Position numbers and translations under genes: made by a program. A DNA stretch of 64,000 nucleotides, taken from contig JALNQF010000038.1 in the NCBI GenBank assembly GCA_028456385.1, positions 186,001-250,000 on the forward strand, written 5' to 3'. Numbering within the stretch: the first letter of the stretch is position 1; each line of letters opens with the position of its first letter. This DNA comes from Ophiosphaerella korrae (Eukaryota > Ascomycota > Dothideomycetes > Pleosporales > Phaeosphaeriaceae). Under the pieces are notes generated by a model. The model was not told where the DNA came from, made no database searches, and saw only the letters and a program-made list of their open reading frames with translations. Shown here in pieces: positions 8,591 through 17,535 of this stretch.

Positions 8591-10607
8591 TACTTGCGGA
8601 TTGATATATACTACTATTATTGCTTAGGGTTCCTTTTGGACGTTTGATAACTAGAAGACCAATCCGTTCATAGCGATTTGGTAAGTTAACAACTCTTCTT
8701 AGTACTAGCGAGATCAAGAAATCGTTTGGACCTTGTTGTAATAGACTCATGCGAAGGCATATCGCTGGAGACCCTGGAATCACCTGATTATGACCTTCAT
8801 GGTCCAGTACGTAGTCCGAGTTGAAGGGTAGTCGCAAACCCTTGAGAGCAACGTAATGAGTCGTACACTCCTCGCCGTTGTTTTGTGCAACCTCGCGCTG
8901 GATTTCGCAATCCACTACCAGTCCAGATAACGCGAGCGATCCTTGTTTGATGGGTCCAAATTCATCAACCGCCGCTTTGGTGACCTCACAATTTTCGATA
9001 AAGCTAAAGTGCTCCCGCGGCTCTTGTTCCTCATAACTATCGCCCTCCAGATCCGTAAACACAATCGTGTCCCAATATCCTACACCGGCAGTAGATTCAA
9101 TACTCGCCCACGACCACGTCGGAGCATTCCTTGGCTCTGGCCTCGGAGCCTTCAACTTATTCAATGTATACACATTCCAAAGCAGATCCTCTTGAAGCGA
9201 GTCCCCCCATAACCCAGCAAAGTACTTTGCTTTTCTCACTGCGCTCATCTGTTTCGCTAGACCGCCAAGCGCAGGTAATCGATCCTTAGTCTTGGTCAGT
9301 TTTAGCGCAGTATAACACGATATTATCGTCCGCCAGAGTCGTGCGCCATGATACTCGATCTTCTCACGAGCTTTGCCTTCATGCCCCGCTTCATAGCCCG
9401 AGATTGCATCTGCGTATTCGACCTTGATCAACGGCACAGGTTCATCTATCGTTGTTCCTTGCACTATTATTCCCCCACATTCACACTGTATAGATGATTT
9501 GCACTCGAAGAATAACTCGTAATGACCAAAGTGTATCACGCGCGTGGAAAGCATACGCTCTTGATACACCCATGCGCGAGTCAAGAGCGGGTAATACCAT
9601 TCTGAGGGTGTCGCCCCGTAAGATTCGAGGATATTGTCGAGATGGTGATCGATGCGTTGGCGGAAGTACACTGCGTATTCTTCGCCTTCAGGAGTTTTGC
9701 CGGCGAGTCGAAGGTCTGGAGTGCGAGCAAATAGACCGCCGCTGCCGCTAGAAGATTTCGTTCCTGCAATAGCGAGATAACTGTTGCTATAGATGGATGC
9801 CATTTTGGCGGATTCAATAGCCCAGTCTGATTCGGAGTCTTGGATGATACACAGGCTATCGATCCAGATGTATCTGCAACCGAGGGTTCGTGTCAGGGTT
9901 ACAGCGTCTTGGAAGGTTCTGGAGAGAGTATCCCATGGGATGCTGCGTTTACGGTCTAACAGTGTTGATTTTGTGGTCGTGATGATTTGCTCGAGGCCCC
10001 AACAGTGAGAAAGACAAATGTATGGCTCTTTTGCACCGTTGGGTTCGACGACTTTGATAATTCCGCCACCGAGACCGACGTCTACAACACGCTTAGGAAG
10101 TTCAGGTGATTGAAGAGAGGTGCAAAAATAGTCTTCCTCTATACATTCCACTATCCAATTTTTGATCTTCTCCATCGCTTCTGGCGAATCAGTTGCAGGT
10201 GAAGTCCTTGTCAACGTGGGTAGATAGTCCCATGCATCTGGAATCGGACTCTCATCATCGTCAGCGCAGAACATCTCTACCTCAAAAGTCCTTTCATTCT
10301 TGAGGTGGAAGGTGAAGTGCTTGGTGCAGCTGGCCTCATCCACCTCTTCCACAAACGGCGGATAGTTAAACCTGAGACTTCCGTACACAATATTTGTCTC
10401 ATTAACGTCTTGTGCCGAGCAGACTCCCTTGCAACCATTGAGAATGATCTCACAACAATAGCATGAATCCGCTGAGCGAACCAAAGTTTCCCAAGCAAAT
10501 TTCGATACGGTGTGGTTACGGCTACCTTTATAGGTATCCTGTTCAGTGCCTTTGCGACTGGCAATTGTATACGCTCCCTGGAACTGGTTACACACAGTAC
10601 ATATCAT
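8562..10607 (-). CDS. HET-domain protein with transposon-encoded C-terminus
   Basis: Uninterrupted 681-aa frame from the ATG at 10607. An N-terminal CxxC (MICTVCNQF) and further cysteines precede the HET domain at about 195-350: YICLSHCWG, RYIWIDSLCIIQDSESDW and SNSYLAIAGTKS...GGLFART are its three signature blocks. HET proteins take part in heterokaryon incompatibility and regulated cell death in fungi; the specific partner cannot be told. The frame ends inside the transposon's inverted repeat, so the final residues TEVRFKSHV and the TGA are mobile-element sequence. Without the insert the frame would continue into AT-rich DNA and stop after about eight other codons. The gene sits at the edge of an AT-rich island but is not itself full of stops. 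Confidence 0.85.
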   Translation of the reverse strand: MICTVCNQFQGAYTIASRKGTEQDTYKGSRNHTVSKFAWETLVRSADSCYCCEIILNGCKGVCSAQDVNETNIVYGSLRFNYPPFVEEVDEASCTKHFTFHLKNERTFEVEMFCADDDESPIPDAWDYLPTLTRTSPATDSPEAMEKIKNWIVECIEEDYFCTSLQSPELPKRVVDVGLGGGIIKVVEPNGAKEPYICLSHCWGLEQIITTTKSTLLDRKRSIPWDTLSRTFQDAVTLTRTLGCRYIWIDSLCIIQDSESDWAIESAKMASIYSNSYLAIAGTKSSSGSGGLFARTPDLRLAGKTPEGEEYAVYFRQRIDHHLDNILESYGATPSEWYYPLLTRAWVYQERMLSTRVIHFGHYELFFECKSSIQCECGGIIVQGTTIDEPVPLIKVEYADAISGYEAGHEGKAREKIEYHGARLWRTIISCYTALKLTKTKDRLPALGGLAKQMSAVRKAKYFAGLWGDSLQEDLLWNVYTLNKLKAPRPEPRNAPTWSWASIESTAGVGYWDTIVFTDLEGDSYEEQEPREHFSFIENCEVTKAAVDEFGPIKQGSLALSGLVVDCEIQREVAQNNGEECTTHYVALKGLRLPFNSDYVLDHEGHNQVIPGSPAICLRMSLLQQGPNDFLISLVLRRVVNLPNRYERIGLLVIKRPKGTLSNNSSIYQSASTEVRFKSHV

Positions 10608-11474
10608 GCTAGGCAGCTTGTAATTTGCGTTTGAGACCCGTGGGCTTCAATATGTCAATATTACTTATTATCATGCCAAGGCAGTACTCACAATAAGCGT
10701 TGGTAATCAATTATAAAATGGGCTAACCCTTCTCATACTAGTGTTCTTATATAAAAGCTACGAAATTTCAACCTTTTAGATATCTTCGTGTGGTAATAAA
10801 ATACAAGTGTGACCCCACATGCAATCCCCAGGCGCCTACCTGCATGCAAGCGAACGCCTTCTCACGCCGCTCCCACCGTGCGAACTTCCAAGGTTAGATC
10901 AAGTTTTCTGCAATCCACGCCTGCCTAGTAATTTTGGAACGCCACTCTACTCCGTTGTGACAAACAACGAGAAAGCTGAGAAATAAGCAAAAAAAAAGGA
11001 TCTACTTAATATCCAGGAACCTGCGCTTTCTATCGACAAGTCTAAAATAAATTCAAGTAGCTTCTGGCACGAAGGGGGCTTTTTAGGCTCCATATAGCTT
11101 GTAATCTACGCGCAACAAGATATATGACAACCTTTCCAGAGGTATTTATAGCGTACTACACTAAAGATAACCCAAGATATTTCTTGTTCGAATAATAAGT
11201 GTGTAACCTAGGTTATTAAGAGAGTCTTCTTCCGTTCCTGGACATACAGAGGACTAGCGATAGTATAGGTCTACATAAGATAGAAATAGTATCCTCTTTA
11301 AGATTGATCTGCTATATCTTTTGAAAGGAAATTATCAACGAGCGTAGAGGCCGTACGTTAGGCCAAATAGTGCCAGAAACTGATTACTTGGAATTGTTGA
11401 AAATTTTACCCTTCCTTAATGTATTAAACGATCGGTACATACGCTCTTCTTGTAACGGAGTGAAATCGTAGAGG
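10608..11474. other. AT-rich gene-free stretch
   Basis: No recognisable coding sequence. High AT and TA-dinucleotide content fit an old RIP-affected region. It is upstream of the HET gene and downstream of the M43 protease gene. Confidence 0.5.
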
Positions 11475-11498
11475 CTAAATTAGAATTAGCAAAGGCAC

Positions 11499-11530
<32 letters not shown>

Positions 11531-12415
11531 GGCTGGAGATTACGTGCCAGTCATGGCTGCTGTAGTCCATGTAGTTATGAATGGGATCAAGGCCAGCTTG
11601 CTCTGGGCATGAATCCTTTTGCGAAGGGCATCCGACAGTCGCCTCTGAAGTTACTGGCGTGTCTTCAATAAAGTCACCTTTCCCCGTGCAGCCGAAACCT
11701 TCAAATACATGGAACAAGCCTAGCCAGTGTCCCACCTCGTGGATTGCCGTCTTGCCCTTATTATCAGACGGGTCCCAAGGTACACCAGGTCCACCAGGCA
11801 TGGTGCCAGGGCTAACATGGCAGCCATCATGGATAGCCCAAGATGTACCGTTGATACCTGTGTTGACGGGATCTTCGACTGGAAAGCTGCAAATACCTGT
11901 TACTGATCCTGGTGTTGTCATAAGACCTGTCTCAAAATAAATGTTTAGCTCGTCGTAGTTGCCCTGGCGAAGTGCGATGTCCTTTTCTCTAAACCAAGTC
12001 CTCATTGCCCAATTGTCGTTGATGGTACGCGTGGTGTTCTTCACGATGAACTGAATATTATAAGGCAGGAATGTTTCTTTGAGAACGTTCACCTTTCGAA
12101 CGTTAATTCTGATGTTGGAATGTGTTACATCGAAACCAAACTTACCTGGTCATTTAACATCTTATTGGTGATAAATCCCGCTAGTGCTTCGGTTTCTACC
12201 ACATGAAGATACGTTGTAATAATGAGTCCCGGTGCATGCCCTGATATCCTCGACGACAAATGCCGTTCGTCAGCCTCTTGAGCACTTTGCATGATTCGTG
12301 CAGCAGCAATAGCTTCGGGAGGAGGGTTGCTCGAGCCGCATGATTGGTGAACAGAAAGTTGGGACGACAGGGACAGAAGCCCGGTGAAAACTACCGAGAG
12401 CGTTTTTAGCCTCAT
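11475..12415 (-). CDS. Secreted M43-type metalloprotease, C-terminally altered
   Basis: Two exons, 12415-12146 and 12092-11475, with a 53-nt intron (GTAAGT...AAAG), give 295 aa. I start at MRLKTLSVVFTGLLSL, a good signal peptide; the frame is open further upstream without a better start. The catalytic motif is AIHEVGHWLGLFHVF (HExxHxxGxxH, metzincin zinc site), followed by the Met-turn region HNYMDYS. It matches fungal MEP1-like extracellular metalloproteases (pappalysin family). The family normally continues about 25-35 residues past NYMDYS. Here the frame turns into SSHDWHVISSHIYIYIYIY, encoded by a (TA)n microsatellite, and stops soon after. It may therefore be inactive or unstable. Confidence 0.75.
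11505..11530. repeat. (TA)n microsatellite
   Basis: About 13 uninterrupted TA units, lying inside the 3' end of the metalloprotease frame, where they encode Ile-Tyr repeats. Confidence 0.9.
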
Positions 12416-13376
12416 TGCGAATGCGTAGATTCGAGAGTTGTTGCATGGGCCATTCCAAGGTCCCAAGTTGTAACTTGACAAGACACTTTCGACCATATTT
12501 GTATACTCGAGTTTGCGTCGCCAAGTGCCGAGTCCTATTCGGTCTGGTACCCTTGCGTATTTACCTACCTAATTTGTTCAGCAAATAGATTGATTATTGG
12601 CAACAATAGTGGGGCGACTACCTAGTTAGGGATGGCCAGTAACGCACTAGAAACAGCCCGTGTGCATATTGAAACCTCAAGGAAGGATTAATTTCGAACC
12701 ACCTGCTGCTTAATCTGACTAATGGATAGTGACTCGCTACAATACTAATAAATATATTGAGTACCTACCAACAAAGCGGCCCCTCTTTTGAAAGCGAAAT
12801 TGGAATTAGATAGATGTAGAGGATAATTATAGGCCTACATGTTATATTAGTTATGTAAAGGGTTAATACTTCTACGCCGCTAAGGTGCACTACAATTAGC
12901 TGTGGTGGCACCTGTTGATATACGAAGTACTATACCTTGTTAGTAACTATCTTTGACCTTTAGTAAACAGCTTGATTCTGATGCACGCCTCAAAATTGAC
13001 CCTAATCTATATTATCTCTGTAGGCACTTATGAGGGTAGTGGAGAAGGTTATCTCCGCTTCTTGAAACGCCGATGTATTATAGCACATAGGAGTTCTATA
13101 ACTACTTTTCCTGATTGAGGACAAGATCAGGTTAGATTTTTAGGGAACGAGTGGCTATACCTCCCGTCACCTTATTAGAGCTCATGGCTGATATTTTATC
13201 TACCTAGGTGGGTTTTATTCTACTGTATATTTTGGTTCTAGTTAGAACGTAGCCTACATAGAATTGGTAGACAAGTATTTACACTATGGAGATTCCAAGG
13301 TTCACCGAATCTTGCAAGATATGACGTTGTAGCACCTAACTGCCTCAGAATCTCCCTATAGTATATACACGCTCTG
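12416..13376. other. AT-rich gene-free stretch
   Basis: No gene or clean repeat recognised. The base composition matches the rest of the 7-14.5 kb island. Confidence 0.5.
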
Positions 13377-14520
13377 TTATAACTTTGAGGTCAGTTCTCT
13401 CTTTGCTATGAGACTTAAATCTTTCCTTAGTATCTCCCCGCTTGGGCTTTTTGGAACAGCATCTAGAAATACAACTTCACCTCTTGACTGCTTGTGATTC
13501 GCTACACGGCCCTTGATGTAATCTGCAATCTGCTGTGCACTGATCTTCCTAGCATCAGCGACAACATATACCCTTGGGGCCTCATTAGCTCCATCGTCAA
13601 TACCCACACCAATAACTGCGGCGTCTAAGACGCCCGGATGATTCAAGAGCAAAGCTCCAAGCTCAGCAGGGGTAACTTGCAAGCCCTTGTATTTGATGAG
13701 CTCCTTTTTGCGATCAACAATATAAAGTAGCCCGTCATGGAATTCCGCAATGTCACCTGTCAGGAACCAATCGTCCGTAAAGCTGTCATTATTTGCTGCC
13801 TCACTTTGATAATAGCCTTTGAAAACTACTGGGCCTTTGACATAGACTTCGCTTGATTTACCTGGCTCAACATCGTTACCTTCATCGTCTACAATGCGAG
13901 CCAACATGTATTCTCGGACAATCCCCATGTCTGGCTAATGAAGCATTGCGGCCCGCCAAGTTTTTGGCTTGCTGCGTATCGTAGTTCTTTGCCAAGCGGC
14001 GCAGCGCCTGATATTTCAATTCCAAGGGTCTTAAACTGGTCCCTCACTGCGGTTGACTTCGCAATAAGGAGGTAGGTGGTACTGTAAAAAGAGATGTGAT
14101 CCGGTATCGAGCATTGCACTCGAGGAATTGAACAAAATCGAATCGTGGCATCCAGTACACAGGCCCAACCATGTAGAATGGATTGATGAGATACCCCTGG
14201 ATACCGGCGATGTGTGCTGTAGGTAAGCGAGCCAAGGTACGATATTCAAAACCAGGTCGAGAAGTGGAAATCCATGCTTTAAACATATCGCCTGAAATGA
14301 CTGCCTCAGCAACAAGGTTGCGGTGGGAAAGTTTGACACCTAAGAACCCATCAGCTTCGCATCTTATGTGACGACAAGATTCAGCGCTCTCACCTTTTGG
14401 CAATCCCGTTGTTCCCGAGCCATAAATCAGAACAACCAGACTGTTCTCCAATTCATACGGATCTATAATCTTCTGCAATGGCAAATTTTCACGCTCATCG
14501 GTGAAAATCGAAATTGAAAG
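13377..14520 (-). pseudogene. Adenylate-forming (4CL/acyl-CoA ligase-like) pseudogene
   Basis: Reading from right to left: LIYGSGTTGLPKG (the ATP/AMP-binding P-loop, usually SSGTTGLPKG), a probable 54-nt intron (14340-14393), then VKLSHRNLV. The frame shifts near 14,060; ISGAAPLGKEL follows in a second frame. Around 13,920 the sequence jumps to a third frame beginning after ISQTWG and lacks the usual segment there. It ends with WFLTGDIA, DRKKELIKYKGLQVTPAEL and PKSPSGEILRKDL. The last motif should carry the catalytic Lys (PSGKILR) but has Glu. About 190 N-terminal residues are absent. It is therefore truncated, frameshifted and catalytically dead. Confidence 0.85.
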
Positions 14521-14587
14521 GGCGTCGAAGCCGATACTTTACATTCCAAACTATGCTATATCCAGTGTATGCCTCCAATACATATTC

Positions 14588-16189
14588 CTACCCCCTTGGA
14601 CTTGCCACCCTGCCTGCCACCAAGGCAATCAAGGCCGCACCAACACCTGAGCCGTCCTTGGCAATGCCAATTCTGATGCGCTTCTCACCCTGCTTACCAA
14701 TCTCGGGCACCTCGCGCAGTGCCTGGCGAATATGTTCCTCAAAATTGGGATAGAATTCAACGAGCGAGCCGTCGACGCCGACGTCGATCATCTCCTCGTT
14801 GGTGATTTGTAAGCGACCTGTATTCATGACAATGGCTGCAATGGCTACGGCAGAAAGACGAGCCGCGCGGCGGCCAATGGCGCCAGCAATTTCACGCACT
14901 GCCTCTGCGTCTTCAGCGCTGACGGCAGATATGTCATAGTCCTTGTCTAGAGTCTGCCTCAACATGCGCAATCCTGGGCTACTATCGCCAGCGCATACAC
15001 TGAGGAAGCTGGTATCAATGCCCCACTGTTTCCACAGTGGACTGCTGTCGTGTATCTGTGTGGTGCTGTGGACATCGTTCGACGCAGAGTTGTCGTCGGC
15101 AAAGAGCGGGACAGCAGGGTCGTTGATCAGTCGTATGAGCGAAAGTCGGAGCAGTTCGCCCAAGAACATGCCTGAAACACGCTTCTCGAACATCTGGATG
15201 CCAGGATTGACGGACTTTTCGTCCAACTCGATATCGTACGGTGTGTTTGGGAGTGTGCGTAGAGAATTATCGAACGAACCCCATTCGGTGTTGACAATCA
15301 TCTCACCAGTGGACTTGTCGTAATCCCCAGCGCTGTTGTTCTTGGTAAGCTTGGTGACCTTGTCCAGTCTCTCGACGTAGGCGCCATTGGTACCGGTTCC
15401 GAAAATGGCGCCGAGCAGCGTCCCTGTCTTGCCTGGGGATGTGTATGAGCGGGCCATGAGCGTTCCCACGGTATCATTGACCAGAGCAGCTACCTTGACT
15501 GGAAGGTGCAGCTCGTCGATTTCGGCCTGGAGCAGAGCGCAGACGTCCTTGCCAACCGCATCCTGGATATCGAAGCCTTTTGTCCAGCGCATCAGCATAC
15601 CCTTGTTGATGCCGATCTGGTTGACGGGGAAGGAGAAGGTGAAGCCTAGGTTGAAGATTTCTTCTTCCGAGACATGGCCGCCTCCTGTCTCTCGACGCTT
15701 CAGTGTTCCGGCATAGTGCTGCTCGTGGTGTGCTTTGAGAAAGAGCTCGATCTGCTTGGCGAGGAAGGAGAAGAGTTCTTTAGATGTCTTTGCGACCATG
15801 AGCTCGCGCGGGATGGCGACCTTGCTCTGAGTAAGGGAGAAGGTGGTGTTGCCGTGCAGCTGGATCGAACAGACGCGGAAGTTGGTGCCACCCAGGTCGA
15901 CGGCCATGTACAAGCCCTACATTTCAGTCAGCGAGGCTCTGCGCACACCAAGTGCAGCCATACCTTTTCTGTGCCATTGGGCACGGCGGTAACGTAGGTG
16001 GGGATCTGGCTCAGCTCGGTGCCCTCTTGCTGTAGGCCCTCGTCTACACGCCATCAGCTCTGGACCGGGCCAATTGGCCTGCAGGCACATACCCATCTCG
16101 CGTATAAACTCCCTGACGGCCTTGTTGACCGCATCCTTGCCAAAGTCAAACTCGGCCGCGATGCGCTTGGCCTGGTCTGCCAGTGCCAT
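14588..16189 (-). CDS. glkA: Glucokinase (hexokinase family)
   Basis: Three exons, 16189-16093, 16043-15964 and 15916-14588, with introns of 49 and 47 nt, give 501 aa. It phosphorylates glucose with ATP at the entry to glycolysis in the cytosol. Visible signatures are SQIPTYVTAVPNGTEKG, the phosphate-binding MAVDLGGTNFRVCSIQL, LGFTFSFPV, the substrate region LVNDTVGTLMARSY, GTGTNGAY, NTEWGSFD and the C-terminal GIAKDGSGVGAALIA. It follows the filamentous-fungal glucokinase pattern more closely than hexokinase. The start at MALADQAKRIAAEFDF is chosen by family; the frame remains open for another 115 codons upstream, including a hydrophobic stretch. Its 3' end lies only about 70 bp from the ligase pseudogene, so the island ends sharply here. 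Confidence 0.95.
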
Positions 16190-17535
16190 GCTGCGCTCTG
16201 GTCTGGTGTTGAAGGTGCCCTTGAACTCGGTGTGCTGTTCGGGCCGGGGGCAGATCTGCGCCTCGTCGAGCACAAAGGGGTTGCGCAGCGTGATGGCCGG
16301 CGAGGAGGGGCGCCAATGCTGGTTGCTGTGAAGGAACTGGCGCACCGGGTGGGTGAGACGGGGAGACGGCGGAATGCAGAGCGCCAACAGCGCAACCAGG
16401 ACCAAGACAAGCGAGTGGGCTGCTCTCCACACGGGTGTTGGGCGGGCGTTGGGCACCGCGGTGGCTTTAAGTGGGCGCGCAGCAGAGCGGTTGTGTCTGT
16501 CCATCACCTGCCCCGCCTTTCTCTGGTACGACAAGCTCGACTAATGACGAAAGAGGGGTAGGCTCGGGGGAGGGCAGGGTCGCGCAGGGTCGCGCAGGAT
16601 AGGCTCAGGTTAGGTCAGGCCAGCGTCTGCTGTCTGTCTGTACGAGGGACACGGGCAGCCCTCTGCCATCAATTCGTCGTCGCGACCATTGCGCCTGCGC
16701 TAGTCACAATTAGACAAAGCGACACCTTGCCCAAACATGTCGTGAAGCAGCATCACTCTCATCAGACCTCTTGCTTGCAACCCATTACGTCGGCGGCTGA
16801 GTCGCCTCGCACTAGACTCCACACAATGCATAGCAGGAAAATTAGCCAACGGCTGCGTCACGGGACCTCACACTTCACTCCATCCAAAGAGAACACACTG
16901 CTTTTGTTGCTTACCAACTATGTATGCAGCGCCAGCCGTCGCCTGCTCTCTCTTCCTCGCTCTTACTTCCGCCATAGTGTTGGTATCGCCCCCAAGAATA
17001 CGAAATGTTATACACTCTGTTAGAAGATGTAGCACCCAGAAATGTGATGCCTCTCTGGCAGAGATACCGGTAGATGCCCAGAACAAAGGGAGAAAAAAGC
17101 ATGTGCATGTATCGACAACTCGTAACAAAACCTGCCCAAACCGACTGCGCAACCCATGCAAAGAGAGAAAAATCCTTAATTAGGGGTGTTGCCAATGCAA
17201 ACAAAGCAGCGCCACCAAAAAAAGCCGTTTACAATATGTACTATAAAGACAAAGGGAAAAACCAGAACAACCCTATCTCGAGGCTGGCCTGTATACGTGC
17301 AAATGTCCCCCTGAGCCAATTCTAATGTTCGTCGTTAAGTGTCCGCCATGAGCCGCGAAGTCAGCCTCTGGTCATATACGTATGCGATTCAAGGAGAGTG
17401 GTTGGATAATCGAGAAATGGAAACCTCGAATGAAAATGGGTCGAGAATAAGCTTCAAGTGTCGCCGAGTTGGTCCATGAAACTTTGCAACATGTCCAAGT
17501 TGATAGCCTCAAATGCAGTTGATAGATTCCTTCTA
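16190..17535. other. Glucokinase promoter region and 3' flank of next gene
   Basis: No additional gene recognised. Around 16,580-16,600 the octamer GGTCGCGCAGG recurs in tandem. The right part is AT-richer and probably belongs to the 3' region of the minus-strand gene that follows. Confidence 0.5.

Noticed and set aside
8562..14520. Secondary-metabolite gene cluster (ligase, protease, HET)
   Set aside because: No polyketide or peptide synthase, and the ligase is dead; decayed accessory genes explain the grouping better.
15998..16561. 187-codon plus-strand ORF over the glucokinase 5' end
   Set aside because: Lies opposite confirmed glucokinase exons and shows no domain.
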